Source of the DNA: Acorus gramineus
Taxonomy: Eukaryota > Streptophyta > Magnoliopsida > Acorales > Acoraceae
Length of the DNA: 64,000 nt
Reading direction: 5' to 3'
Assembly: GCA_030737835.1 (NCBI GenBank)
Contig: JAUJYN010000013.1
Coordinates: 124,001 to 188,000, forward strand
Every line of letters starts with the position of its first letter. Positions within the stretch are counted from its first letter, which is position 1. The notes below the pieces were generated by a model. It was not told the origin of the DNA, ran no database searches, and saw nothing but the letters and a program-made list of their open reading frames with translations. A program made the position numbers and the translations under genes. Shown here one piece after another: positions 25,328 to 37,512 of this stretch.

Positions 25328-26266
25328 TGTCTAGGCTCGGGACATTGGAGCAATGTGTAGGGAGTCCCTGATTTGCTGGCGTTGTGGGTGGTTGGGTCAC
25401 ATGTCGTTCGCATGTAAGGCTGGCCAAGGGCGCTAGAGGGGGGTTTTGACTGGGCGACACGAGGAGGTGTTCAAGCTTCAGTTGGGGGAAGGTTGTAACC
25501 CCTGGGTGGAGGAGAGGGTGCTGCGCTGCTGCGTGGTGGTCATGGTGGTTGGCTGGACTCCATCTGAGGAGGAGGTGACTATGGAATTGGGGGAACCTGA
25601 AGGGAGGAATTCTGGTCCATAAAGAGGATCTAGGGGTTGGAACATTCATTGTGAAGGTGATAAATCCACAACTCCAAGGCAGAATGGTGAGGAGTGGAGT
25701 TCCCCAAGGCTGGAAGGGAAACCTTGAACTCTCTGCCTGGGCACCGGAGTTCGGAGCTTCGCCTTCTAAAACATTCAAGTGGCATAATGGAAGGGGTGCC
25801 TCTCCACTAGCAACACGGTGAGTGTCTTCGGACACTTCTGCAAGGTTTCAGCATGGTCACCGAGCTCAGGCAACGGGGGATAGACCAAAGGGAATGTCAT
25901 TACGTTGCTGTCCAGGATATGGCGGAAATGGCCGAGGATGATAGCGGCGGCGTATGGGAGAGAGGCTTACCGCATTCAGGTGGTGGCAAGAAGGACATTC
26001 ATGGCGTCGATGATGGCATAGGCCGACTTGGTTAGGGAAAGGCCTCCGAAGGTTAGGCGTCACACACCGGAGAGGACAAACAAGGGGTGTGAGTGCTCAC
26101 GGAGGAGGAGGTGGAGCCGATCCTCTTCGAAGACTCGGCCCAAGCCAAGCAGTCAAGACCCACAGTCAATGGCAGAGATTGTCGTACGAAATGGTAGGTA
26201 TCCATTTCGCTGTGATAGTGTAGGCGACATGCAAAGGTTTCCACCTGTCTCGGGGCACGCGCTGCT
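25328..26266 (+). pseudogene. Unclassified coding relic with a CCHC zinc knuckle
   Basis: GC content rises sharply compared with both flanks. Near 25365-25415 the plus strand encodes CWRCGWLGHMSFAC, an exact C-x2-C-x4-H-x4-C zinc knuckle, followed by a short stretch with codon-like composition. Such knuckles occur in LINE ORF1 proteins, Gag proteins and some host RNA-binding proteins, so the source is open. Further right (about 25850-26190) there is Arg/Ser-rich coding potential but no motif I can name. The opposite strand is also open for 170 codons (25323-25835) without recognisable motifs. It sits between the Athila LTR fragment and the Tat 5' LTR. Confidence 0.35.
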
Positions 26267-27313
26267 TGTAGATACCCCAATTTTGACCGTCCAAATAAAC
26301 GAAAATACTTCAAGTAATATTTAGAAATAACCACATTTGGAAGATCATGGAGAAAACTTCTTTAGAAACAAAACCAGAGAAACCCTAGTCTAAAAAACCT
26401 TAGAAAATCCTAAGGCTGGACAGGGGCGGCTACTTGGGAGTAGCCGCCCCATCTTGGGCGGCTAGTTTCAACTAGCCGCCCCTCTAATTGACCCAAAACC
26501 GCTTCCCTTAGATGGGAAATAAAACAGCATTCAATGCTGATAATTGCGACGGTTTATTCCTTCTAGCCGCCCCATCTTGGTCGGTTCAACCCTAGTAACA
26601 GACCCAAGCCACCTCTTGTCAGAGATAGGACGTTCGATAGGTCATCATGTGGGCGACAACTTGGAAGTAGCCGCCCCTCACAAAGCCGGAAGTTTCAACT
26701 AGCCGCCTCCCTCCCATACAATGTCGGAAGAATAAAGATCTAATGGGAGGTCAAATCAACCACTCTATTATCCAATTTGATCTATTGTCCAGTGGACACT
26801 CCCCTGCCCCATTTTTACTATAAATAGGGGGCACCACAAATTCAAAGAAAGGATCCTGAACCAATTGAAATCAACACATCCATTTCATTCCCAAGCCATA
26901 CTCACAAGCCCACACCCCTCCCCCTACTTGAAACCCTAGAGGGAAAGAGAGAGAAAAAACCCATTTCCAAGCCAAATCCACTCTCCAAAAACCCTCTCCA
27001 AAACCCTAGTTAAACCTAGTTTAACTTCAGCCAAACCCTAACCCATTTTCTACCTAGGCTCTGCCCAAATAGAGCCAGACACCAGGCGGCTAACCCTAAC
27101 TAGTTGTCCCCCTCTAGGCAGCTAAATACAACTAGCCGACCCCCCACTTTGTCTTTTAACCTCCCTTTGTCAAGTTCCCAAAGCAGAAAAGGATCCCCTA
27201 TTTTTCACCTCTGTGTGCGGTAGGCAGGCCCGTATCTTAGAGCGGAGAATCCACAATCCCCACACGAAGGCGATAAATTCCACTCCCAACTTTTCCTGCT
27301 TTTTGAGAAAGCA
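26267..27313 (+). mobile_element. 5' LTR of the Tat element, rich in GC hairpins
   Basis: Begins TGTAGATACCCC and ends at GAGAAAGCA, directly before the primer binding site. It contains two perfect hairpins with 12-bp arms (26423-26450, TGGG loop; 26456-26481) built on GGCGGCTA and TAGCCGCC. Further single or imperfect copies lie near 26563, 26655-26710, 27083 and 27115. A TATAAATAGGGGGC sequence near 26820 is a good TATA box, so U3 is about 26267-26845. Confidence 0.85.
26820..26827 (+). promoter_or_regulatory. TATA box of the Tat LTR
   Basis: TATAAATA followed by GGGGGC lies about 550 bases into the LTR. The second LTR has TATAAAGAGGGGGC at the matching place (about 60490). Transcription would start about 30 bases downstream. 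Confidence 0.65.
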
Positions 27314-27315
27314 GG

Positions 27316-27329
27316 TGGCGATCACAACC
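27316..27329 (+). other. Primer binding site of the Tat element
   Basis: TGGCGATCACAACC lies two bases after the LTR end. TGGCGA plus a CACA core resembles the complement of an arginine tRNA 3' end, a primer known in Ogre-type elements. The match is imperfect, so the tRNA identity is tentative. Confidence 0.5.
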
Positions 27330-27822
27330 ACCCCTGAATCCTCCTGAGGAGCTGTCGGGCGCCTCAGTAAGGAACCACACCCTTCCCCCTTTTCGAGAGA
27401 CGATCCAGCCAGTCCCGCAAGGTGCCAATCGGATCTGAATCCCCTGGAAACCCCCCACACACACAAAGAAAACCATCTTTTTCGGAGGCCTCCCAACAAC
27501 CTGAAGCAACAACCGCTCCAAAAAAAGATACCGACAAACCTGGTCGTTTTTCTACCTCCTATAGAACATGACAAAAGTTCCACTACCCCCTTTTTGGAAA
27601 ACCAAAATTTTGCACCCTTCAAGCTAGACCCTCCTCTACTTTGCATCACAACATCCTTTACTGCTTTAAGCCACACACAGCTGCGCACCCTTTACTGCTT
27701 TCATCACACTCTTTTACTGCTTTAAGCCGCACACAGCTGCGCACCCTTTACTGCTTTATCACACCCTTTTACTACTTAAAACTTGCATCCATTTTACCTT
27801 TAAGTCATTCCATATTCACACC
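27330..27822 (+). other. Leader of the Tat element with 56-bp tandem repeats
   Basis: An untranslated stretch before gag. From 27657 to about 27767 two 56-bp units occur (TTTACTGCTTTAAGCC, then CAGCTGCGCACCC), followed by a partial third unit. The opposite strand stays open for 172 codons but shows no motif. Confidence 0.6.
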
Positions 27823-29099
27823 ATGGAAACCTACACCCAGGAGGACACAATAGAGGAGAAAGTCAACCAGGGAGACCAAACCAGACAGTTCCTTAGCCTC
27901 CTAGAGGAAAGGATGGTTACCTTAGGATACCAATCAGTGGAGGACATGTTCAATGACCTCGTCGACTTTTGCCAGGCCAAGACCTTGAAGCAGGAAACCC
28001 TTGTCAAGACCCCCAAGGCTTGCCCTACCCCTGAAACCCTGCCAACACCCAATTTCTCAGTCATTTTGAGCCCATTTTCATTTACCCAGCCTTCCCCCGT
28101 GAATCCAATGTTCCTGACACCTTTTTCCCCAAGCCCCTATCCAGCCACATCCGGCCCAGGGCCACTGAATTGCCCACCCCGGGCAGAAACTTTAGACGAA
28201 ACCATCCAGAGAATCCTCTCTGAGACTGGCCCTTCGGCTCCCAAACACATGTCTCTACACAATTGGAGACAGATCTTGTCAGTCAACCTACTGGAAGGAG
28301 ACCCAGACGTTCATTTAATTGCCTTTTATCTAGATTCTTGACCTTTTCTAGATAATCAATCTCTGTTAGTTTTCCTTTTCCAAAAACATTGGAAGGAGAA
28401 GCACTACAGTGGTTCTCCACACTCCCTGTAGACCGTTTGTCGAATTTCTCAGCTTTAAGTGAGAAGTTTTTAGGCCGCTATGGTTACCAGAGGTTTAGGA
28501 CCCCCTCTATCTCCTACCTAACCGTAGAAAGAATGAGGCCTAGGGAGGAATTTGAGCAGTACGTGTCTAGGTGGCGAACCCTAGTCCACAGAACCGGTCT
28601 GCAACTAACAGAATGTCAAGAAATTGACATGATGTTGCAGAACCTGAGTCCAGAACTTCGTACGAGTCTTTCGTACGGAGACTGCACCATGTACCAGCTT
28701 CTAATTGACCTCCACAACAGGATTTCCCATTGTGCAGTCCCACCCATGTCCCCGCCTATCAGCCATAGGGTTGGACAACTACTGCGAAAGGCGCAAACCC
28801 CCACGGTAGAGGGGATCACACTGCAATTCTCAGCACTCTACCCAAACAGAGTGCGAGTCCCTAATCGAGGACTAGCTTCGAGACAGTACACACCCAGTTT
28901 ATCCGGATATGCGCCGCCTTGGCAAGCTACTTACAATTTCAATTCTCGACCGGTGCCCGCCCCCGTGCCGACACGACAGAACCCCATAATCCAAAGCCCT
29001 CCAGTCCAAAACCAGAGCCAGATTAGAACTACCCCTGCCTACTCTGCTCCCCCAAGAGCACAAAATTTAAATCCCGGGCAGCCCACACAAAGCCCTTAA
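27823..29099 (+). pseudogene. gag: Tat gag region (broken)
   Basis: An N-terminal acidic segment (QTRQFLSLLEERMVTLGY, VEDMFNDLVDFC) is followed by a proline-rich linker. Then comes the Tat capsid pattern: ETLDETIQRILSETGPSAP, LLEGDPDVHLIAFYLDS, LEGEALQWFSTLPV, LSEKFLGRYGYQRF and REEFEQYVSRWRTL. The C-terminal tail is Gln/Pro-rich. A knuckle-like CPYHQHHGHTIE segment lies downstream at about 29271. The region is broken in about two places. Role: particle formation and RNA binding in the cytoplasm. Confidence 0.8.
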
Positions 29100-31514
29100 A
29101 ATAAGGTCTCCCCTCCCTCATCCTATGGCCCGAGATGGTTAAGCAAAAGGGACTACTATCCACCACTCCCAGAAACCCTAGCAAACATCTTCAAGACCTT
29201 GGTAAAAACTAATAGTATCTCTTTACCCATGGCCAGACCTTCACCCTCTAGTGCCAATACTGCTCGCTACTGTCCGTACCATCAACATCATGGTCACACC
29301 ATCGAATAGTGTTTTCTATTCAGAGACATTGTTTACGACCTTGATGAAGAAAGGCGCTTGGATTGGGCAACCATCATGGGGCTTAGAAATAGCTCAGCTA
29401 CAAAATCACCAGAAACCCAGTTAAGCCCATCACCAAAACAAGACCAGGCCCTGGTACATCTAAATCCTGTAATAAATACCAAAATACAAAACCCACCATA
29501 CAAACCTTTGTAGAAGAACCAGAAAACCTAAGCTTCGAAAGCGTCTACATAGTAGGGGCTACGAACTGCGAGAACTACCCAGGATCATTCTGGGTGACCT
29601 AATCCTTCCAGCACCTTCCCCCGTCCTCCCAAAGCCTATAAAACCTTTTCCCTCTCATATAAGGCCAGCACCAAAGCTTGGCCCCATCCTACTCATTAAC
29701 AAAAGCCTAAGCCTACCAAAGAACCAACTTCCTCGAACCACAATTGATACCCTAAACCATCATACAACTAGGGCCGGGAGAATCTTTAATGCTGTCCCCG
29801 CCTATAGAAGTCCCATGCCTAAATAGAAATCGAAGAAGCAAATATCGGAGATAGGATCGACATTCTCGACCAGCTTTGTAGAATCCTTGCAAAAATTTCC
29901 ATCCCAGAGCTGATCGAAACCTCAGAACATCACCAACAGGCCCTAAGGATGTATTTAGAGAGAGTCCAAGTTGACCCTCAAATCTCCACCATGAATATGC
30001 CCATGGTCTTAGCCTCTGCAGGTTTAGGACCCATGATAACGTTTAGGTCCAAAGAAGAAATCCACGACAAAATAATTAACACCTCAACCTTGTGTATTAC
30101 AGTTGACATCAAAGGGCACTCAATAGATAAGATACTAATCGATACCGGTGCAGGTGTCAACCTCATGTCACTACACACTTTTGAGTAAATCGGTGGGCAT
30201 ATCACTACACTCCTAGAAACGGATACCCGAATATTCGCCTCTGACAAAACAGCTCACCCAGTTCTTGGTTTCAAAGATTTCTAGTTATAAGTAGGGTCCT
30301 TAGAAACAATTGTCGAAGCATATGTCTTAGAAATGGACTCTGACTATAACATGATCTTAGGACGTAAATGGCTAGCCTCAATTAAAGGGGTCTCCTCTCC
30401 TCTCCACCAGTGTTTGAAATCCCCCCTAGGGAATCAGATAATCAAAATACAGGGAGGCGATCAAGGAACCCAAACCAGGGTCCACAAATGGTGAGGCTAT
30501 TGCCGTAAAAATCATCAACTCGAGACCGAAAGAAACCACCATCCACATCTTGGACTTCCCAACCAATTGGATGAACCTTCAAGACACACATACCAACACA
30601 ATAGGGACAAGTCACCCTAAACCTGAGAACAAGGGGTGGCACATGATGAAAATCATGGGCCATGTCCAGGGAAAAACACTAGGGGTAAGAGGAGACGGGA
30701 TCTTAGAACCCGTTAATCTCCCAGTCTGGCTAGATAAGAAGGGTATCGGCTAGGTCACACCACCATAGATCCTCAAAAGCTAAGTGTAATTGGGAGTTAT
30801 ACAAACACTTTGTAAAAGGAACAATTGTGGAACGAGTGGAAGAAACCGAATACACTCATCCCTTAACCTCCTGTCCCAGAAAGAGATCCAGATTACCTCT
30901 CCAGCTCCCTTGATAGGTTATTTCCACACCAAAATAAACTCTTAGAAGCACGCACACCACCGGTCAGCAAAACTCCAACTAATAGAGCGCTCTCTCCTCG
31001 CAGTGCGCAAGAATCGCAACAAAGAAGTGCAAGCTGTTGGAGAAAATTCAGGTGAAGCACTTGCATTAACCCAATAAGTTGTAAATATTATCTGTCTTTT
31101 CTTTCAAAAAAACTAAAAAAAAACAAAAACAAAATGAAAAAACAACAAAAAAATATATGAGTTCTAGGATGGAAGCAAAAATCCAAGGGTCCTTGTTTGA
31201 CAAAGATGACTTCACCCCGACACAGCACCCCTTCAGTGCAGACTCCGATCTCCTGAATAACCTGCGGTGTCTGGCCAGTCAAACTAAACACTCCACCCCG
31301 AGTACCCTACTTGGGGCAGTCAAACCCTCTAGAAGTCAGATACCTGACCACATTATTAACTAGATAAAAGGACATAGTGAGGCCATCTTTGGCTTATAAA
31401 AATTTGAATCCATAGCAGTTATCAAAGAGCTGGACCTAGATAACATAGAGAACTTAGATGATGGCCTAGGGGTCTTTGAAATTTGCAATGAAGATGATGA
31501 ACAAGAAGAAGATA
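29100..31514 (+). pseudogene. Tat protease and protease-RT spacer (broken)
   Basis: The aspartic protease is recognisable from ILIDTGAGVNLMSLHTF (active-site DTGA at about 30141-30152) and the downstream MILGRKWLA motif near 30350. Upstream (29100-29948) lies a degraded gag-protease stretch including the knuckle-like segment at about 29271. After the protease come a long spacer with LDFPTNWMNLQDTHTN-like wording, a lysine-rich low-complexity piece (about 31100-31160) and an acidic stretch (about 31430-31514) interrupted by the solo LTR-A. It is broken in several places. Confidence 0.7.
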
Positions 31515-34149
31515 TGTCACGCCCCAGGGCGGCCGTCCCCGATACGTGGCAAGTATATATAATATCAGCAGTCTATACAGGAGATCAATAACATACTCTA
31601 AACAACATCAAAATGACAACACAGACAATAAGGTGGCTGACATAATATATACAAATAGCGGAAGCTTAAACAACTGAGTCTGTAATTCAAAGACATATTA
31701 CAGACCTGATACATAATCAACTGTCCTATGAGAGCCAATATATACAATGACATCCAAACACAAACGTGTGCCCAACCACGAATAACAATACATACAATCA
31801 AAAAGGGGATGCTGATGGCCTCTCACTCGCAGAACGTGACGCTGCTCCGCTACTGCTGATGTGCCTCAGGGAGCTCCTCCTTCAGATCCGACTCAGATAT
31901 CACTGGAGAAAAATATATGCGAGGGGTGAGTCACACGCTCAGTGAATAGCACAACCCATGCATCACAATTCATATTAACCTCAAATAATTTATAGTCCCT
32001 AACACGGGAGCAACTACACATTCTAGTAGGTCGTTTCATCGCCAACCCACCTCCCCCCCCCCTCACCCTCACCCTTTCCGGGGGGTGACATGGGCCTCTT
32101 GGGGCATACTAGACCGCTCTCCACCCCTGGTCCACCCGGTAGCCTCTCCCACCCTCGTAGCCTCCACCTGGTATACTCCCACTATCAGTACAGTCCGACG
32201 CATTGGAGGTACCTACGGACGGGAGCCCTCTGTCAGGCCAGCCAACGCCGGGGAGTACCTACATCGGATCCAACCAAAAGGAGAAGACAGCCTACTCACA
32301 CGGATACGATCCTCTTGGATCCGTCGACACCGATTGTAACTCTACTAATGTCATGAATTCTCAAGAATTCCTCTAGGGCGCATAACCGAGATGCGGGGAG
32401 ACATATATTATAACCACGAGGTTATAATATTCTGTAAGGCATGCTTATAACTAAATGCTCTCATTTTAATTTAATTAGATTAAACTAGATGGGAACATAC
32501 ATAGTTCGGGGCTTGGCGTCTAGGCATGCATAGGCCTCTATACATGATATAAGGGTGCACATCCCTAGCATACAAATCTAAGGTGGCATGGATATATCAT
32601 AATAATCATGCATGCATAGATTTTACATTATTACAAGATAATACACAATTATGGTGCCCCAGGGGAGGGCAATGCACACCTACGTGCATCGAATGCCTCC
32701 CCACTGGGTTGGATTGTCCCACTCACCGAAACCCGGGTCGCTACGTGACCGTCCGTCAAGATCTACAAGACATGGGTATTCAAAATGGTGAGTAAACTAC
32801 ACAAATACATAAGAAAATTTACTAGAAATACTCAACACTCGGACAAGCATGCATACGGGCCCGCACGCATGCGAGCACGCACATACGCACGCGAGTCCGA
32901 GTGCCCCGACACCCTCCCGAACCCACGGGCAGCCATACGCACGGCCACCCGCACGCGCACGCACGAATGCGCACGCACGCACGCACCCTTGCACCTCGGG
33001 CGCACTGCCGCGCCCCTGCCCGCGCGCCCAGACGCGCTGCTGCGCCCCTACCCGCGCGCCCAAACATGCTGCCGCGCGCGTGCGCACGCTCACACGCGCT
33101 CGCGCGCACCGCGCGTCCAGCCCTGCGCATACCCACGCGTACTGCACCCCCGCGCAGTCGAGCGGGCGTGCAGCACTCCGCGCGCACCCGCCAGCGCGCC
33201 CATCTGCGTGCGCCAGCGCCCGACTGTGCGTGCAGACGCGTCCGCACGCGCGCGGATGACTCCGCACGCGCGTCCGAGCCCCTTAAACCCCCTCCTCAGC
33301 CCTCCCACACCCCCCTAACACCCATGCAAGCATGCACACCCAATCACACACCCTAAACAAGCATCTAAACTAGCTAGGGGAGGAGGAAAACTTACCCAAA
33401 GAGAGGAAGAGAAAGGGAGGGAACTCGGGTGCCCTTCGCGCACCAAAACGCCGCCACCGAGACCACCACCACCTCAGCCTCTAGCAAGGCCTAAAAGATG
33501 GCTGAAACAGGGGAGAAGGGGAACCATGAGAGGGAGGTCAACAAAGGGGAAAACAAATCGAAGACCATGGAGAGGTAGATCGGAACCCTACCTTTCTTTT
33601 TCCCTTCAATGGCTTTCTATTTCAACTTCTCCTACTAGCTCTAATGGAGGAATAAAGAAGAGGGAGTGAGTGATTTTGTGTGAGAGAGAGAGAGGAAGAG
33701 AAGAGAAGAGAAGAGAAGGGAAGGGGACGCCCACTTTGGGTGCACACACACACACACACACTCACACACTCACACACACTTAGGTTTTTGGGTTTGACTT
33801 TAGGTCAACCCAACCACACAAACAAACAAAAGAGTTTGACCAAGTCAATGGTCAAACTTGACTTGGTCAAAGTCCCCCTTTGACATTCCCACTTGGTCAA
33901 AACCCGGATACGATTCAGAACTGCCAAATTCTGAAACGTTACCGGAATTCGATGAAATTTTTGTGAGAGGCTTGAAATGGCACCAGGACACATAATGTGC
34001 AGTTAGATTTTCAATCGGAGTTCTCAAGCTCATGATGATAGCTAAAAGTCCAAAATTTTAGCGGTTCCGATCGAAAAAAGAAAAAGTTGAAAAACTGGCA
34101 GAAATGTCCCAAATGTGCCCGGAAGGCTAAAAGTGACACATATATAACA
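31515..34149 (-). mobile_element. Solo LTR-A inside the Tat element
   Basis: TGTCACGCCCC to ACACATATATAACA, with perfect AGATA duplications at 31510-31514 and 34150-34154, so it is a clean solo LTR of 2.6 kb. Tat coding sequence resumes after it. It is a diverged subtype: its middle part (CCTGGTCCACCCGGTAGCC, about 32125) approaches LTR-B wording. It holds the CpG-dense tract (about 32830-33260), GAGA/GAAGA and (CA)n runs (about 33690-33780), and the 36-nt block with acceptor and GTGAGT donor on the minus strand (about 32730-32770). Confidence 0.92.
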
Positions 34150-34383
34150 AGATATCTCCGAAGAATTTGAGCAAAGCCTTCAGAAATTCGATGAGAAGAG
34201 ACAAGAAGCAGATGAAAAGATGGAAGAGCTGAACCTTGGGACTAATGATAGTCCTAAGATCATTTTGATCAATACAGATCTGAAATCCAATGAAAAGGAA
34301 GGTCTGGTTAAGATACTACGCGAATATGTTGACTTCTTCGCTTGGTCTTACGAAGGCATGCCCGAACTCGATACCTCTTTAGT
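34150..34383 (+). pseudogene. pol: Tat pol, N-terminal part of reverse transcriptase
   Basis: Continues the acidic spacer after the solo LTR-A and enters the RT lead-in that is diagnostic for this lineage: LREYVDFFAWSYEGMPELDTS. Here the Tat sequence meets the shortened 5' LTR of the Tekay element. The RT resumes at 43838. Confidence 0.8.
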
Positions 34384-35970
34384 TTAGATGCATGTTAGGA
34401 GGTGTTTTTGGGGTATGAATGGCTGTTGGTGGATGTTGGTGGCCGTTGGTGGCCGCTGGTGGCCGTCGAGGAGGTGGTAGGGTTGGCTCGGGTAGGCTGG
34501 CAGCGCAGGCAGGCTGGCTGGAAGGCAGGGCAGGCAGCGTAGGCTGGCAGGGCACGCGCGCGTGTGCGCGGGCGTGCGCGCGGGTGGAGTAGGAGTGTGC
34601 CGGTGCTGCGCGCTGGGCGCCGTGCGGGGGCGTGCGCGCGGGGCGCTGCGCAGAGGCGCAGTGCGTGCTGTGCGCGCGGGGCCGCGAGCGGGTGCTACGC
34701 GCAGAGGGCCATGCGAGGGCGTGCGCGCGGAGCGCTGCGCAGAGGCGCAGTGCGGGCTGTGCGCGCGCGGTGAGGCGAGCTGGGGGTGCGCGCGGGGTGC
34801 TGTGCTGGGGCGCAGGGCGTCACCATGTTCTCATGCTAGGAAGCCTCGACCTATGCATGTGTCCTACTAGTTTAATTTATTAAATTAAATGCAAACTTAT
34901 GCTATTTTAGCATGCCTTAGGGAATATTATAAGGGGCCTTGCGAGGTCAACATTGAGACCCGGGCTAGGGTACTCCGAGTTCCTTGTTTGGTTGTCGGGA
35001 TGTCCTATATCGGGACCTCATGGTGCCCTCCCAAGGTTTCTTTTCCCGATAATGTTATAATATATGATTCCCCGCATCTTAGTTATGCACCCTGGAGGAA
35101 TTCTGAAGAATTCATGACATTAGAGTTGATGAGAGGTGTTACCGACGGATCCGAGTGGATCATATGCGTATGGATAGGTTGTTTCTGTTCCCTTCGTTGG
35201 ATCCTTATAGAGACTGCCCCAGCATTAGAAAGGCCGTCCCGTCAGAGGGCTCCCATCAGTAGGTACCTCCTGATTTGGATTCGGACTGTGCTGAAGTGTG
35301 GGAGTGGCCAAGCGGCTACGAAGTGGAGGAGAGACTATCGGTGGACCAAGGGTGATTAACAGCCTAGTCAGTCCCAATATCCTATGTCACCTATTGAGGG
35401 GTGAGGGTGAGGGTGTGGTGGGTCGGCGATGTAGCGACCCACTGGATTTGTGCATTTCCTGCCACTTAGAGGCTTTGAATAATAAATTGTGGTTAATATA
35501 AATTGTGATGCATGGGTTGTGCTACTCACTGAGCGTGTGGTTCATCCCTCGCATAATATTTTTCTCCAGTTATCACTGGGTCAGATCAGAAGGAGGAGCT
35601 GCCCGAGAGACTTCATCAGTAGCGGAGCAGCGCCCACGTCCTGCGAGTGTTAGAGGCCATCAGTATCCTTTCTTTTGATTGTATGTATTATATTTCCATG
35701 CTTGGGCACTCGTTGTATTATATTTGGATGTGTTTGTGTATATTGGCTCTCACAGGACAGTTGATTATGTATCGAGTCTATAGTATGTTTTTGAATTACA
35801 GACTCAGTCTTTTAGCTTCCGCTATCTGTGTATATATCATGTCAGCCTTGCTTTCGTCTGTGTTGTCATTTTAGTTGTTGTTTAGAGTATATTATTGATC
35901 TCCTGTTTAGACTGTTGATATCATATATACACTTGCCGCGTCCCGGGGACGGCCGCCCTGGGGCGTGACA
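34384..35970 (+). mobile_element. 5' LTR (LTR-A) of the plus-strand Tekay element, partial
   Basis: Matches the 3' LTR from its GATGCATGTTAGGA segment onward and ends GGGGCGTGACA directly before the primer binding site. It keeps part of the CpG-dense tract (about 34550-34830), one minisatellite unit (about 35370-35450) and the acceptor-like TTTTTCTCCAG at about 35559-35569. It is shorter than the other copy. Confidence 0.9.
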
Positions 35971-35975
35971 AAAGT

Positions 35976-35988
35976 TGGTATCAGAGCC
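35976..35988 (+). other. Primer binding site (initiator methionine tRNA)
   Basis: TGGTATCAGAGCC lies five bases after the LTR end. It is the standard complement of the plant initiator methionine tRNA 3' end used by most chromoviruses. Confidence 0.95.
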
Positions 35989-36090
35989 TGGTCCTGTCAT
36001 AGCCAATTGTCTTCTTTTTCGTAGAGATGAGTCCTAGGATTTCTATATGAGTATTCTGATCCTAGTGTCTGGTTTTCTTAGGTTGCTGAT

Positions 36091-37512
36091 ATGCCTCCTC
36101 GCAGAGGACGGCGCGGACGTGGTCCCTCTCGACCTTTGGAGGTTTCTGGACCTGCTAGAGGCGAGGATGCTACTGGAGAGTCCTCGGCTGTGAGGCCAGG
36201 ATCGGTGCAGGAGCCTTCTGCATGGGAGCGCGGGTTCGCGCGGATAGCGGATTTGGTGGAGACTCAGACCAGGGCACTGGAGGCCCAGACTAAAGTATTG
36301 GCTAAGCAGGCACGAGAGATTCAGGAGCTAAGGGCGGCCCGTGATGCAGTTCCACAGGTCCCCTTGGTGGCAGATCCACCTGTGGTACCCGACGTACCCC
36401 TAGTCCCCGTGGTGGTTCCGGCGGTGAGAGTTCAGGATCCCCAGGAGAGGGAGGTGGGGCTGGAGGCTGCAGCGCGAGTGCATCAGAGTGGCCTCGCTGC
36501 CTTTCTGAAGCTCCACCCTCCCGAGTTCTATGGCCAGACGGCGGATCCCCTTGCCCCAGAGCGTTGGTTGATGGAGGTGGATACGATCTTCTCGACCATG
36601 CATTGCACCGACCGCCAGCGAGTCTCTCTGGCCACCTTCATGCTGAAGGGTAGCGCCGCCGACTGGTGGGCTACTAGATCGGTGGACATCCCGGAGGGAG
36701 TGGAGCAGCTTTCGTGGGCGGGATTCCGGAGGTATTTCCTGGAGGAGTACTTCCCGTTCTCGACGCGCCAGATAGTGATGCAGGAGTTTGAGCAGCTGAC
36801 GCAGGGCTCTATGTCTGTCGCTGACTACTCCACGCACTTCACGAGGCTTTCCAGATTCGCCCCAGCCTTGGTGATGGACGAGGTGCCGTCGTTTTGAGCT
36901 TGGTCTCAGTAGCGCCATTCGGGTGCATGTCACCTCCCAGGCTTTCACGAGGTACTCGGACTTGGTGTCTCGGGCGAAGACAGTCGAGCGAGACCTCGGG
37001 ATCCTCGTGAGGGTTTCGACCCCTCCGGCAAACCAGAGACCTCCCGGGAGCCAGGATCAGGGACAGCGCAAGAAGAAGAGGCCCGGCTTTGATCAGTTAG
37101 CGGCTGCCTCTCCTCCAGCAGATGTGGTGCTAGTGCGAGGTCCAGCACCCATTGCAGCAGTGCCGATCCAGGCCAGGCGACTGGAGACGCGGCGCTGTTA
37201 CCACTGTCAGTGCATCGGGCATATCTTGTATAATTGCTCCGATGCTGGCTGACCCCGCGTGCTGCCTCCGCAGTAGCAGCAGTTACAGCAGCAGCCATAC
37301 CTGCAGTAGCAGCCTCAGCGCCAGCAGCAGTAGCAGCCTCAGCGCCAGCCGCAGCAGCAGCCTCAGTGTCAGCAGCAGCAGCCACAGGGTGGCCGTGTTG
37401 ACCAGAGGAGGCAGCCAGCGCAGCCGGCGAGGCGTGCCCCTGCTCCTCAGCCGCAGTTTGTTCAGGGCCGAGTGGCAGCGCTTTCGGCAGAGGAGGCTCA
37501 GCATCAGGCAGC
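36091..37512 (+). pseudogene. gag: Tekay gag region (broken)
   Basis: Starts MPPRRGRRGRGP, a basic N-terminus. Next come a coiled-coil-like stretch (LVETQTRALEAQTKVLAKQA), the capsid core (FYGQTADPLAPERWLMEV, MLKGSAADWWATRS, EEYFPFSTRQIVMQEF) and a basic linker. A CCHC knuckle (CYHCQCIGHILYNC) lies near 37197-37238. After it is a CAG-rich, glutamine-coding tract (about 37268-37385) leading toward protease. Broken in about two places. Confidence 0.88.
37268..37385 (+). repeat. CAG-rich low-complexity tract between gag and protease
   Basis: A run of CAG-type codons mixed with CCG and CTG that would encode mostly glutamine. Such Gln-rich spacers are usual between the zinc knuckle and protease in chromoviruses and are prone to length change. 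Confidence 0.75.

Noticed and set aside
25323-25835. A 170-codon minus-strand open frame
   Set aside because: No recognisable motif. The opposite strand carries the better-supported zinc-knuckle coding relic.
27170-27688. A 172-codon minus-strand frame over the Tat LTR end and leader
   Set aside because: Overlaps the LTR boundary, primer binding site and leader repeats; no motif.
35976-35988. A tRNA gene fragment
   Set aside because: The match to initiator methionine tRNA is limited to the 3' end complement next to an LTR, which is the primer binding site pattern.
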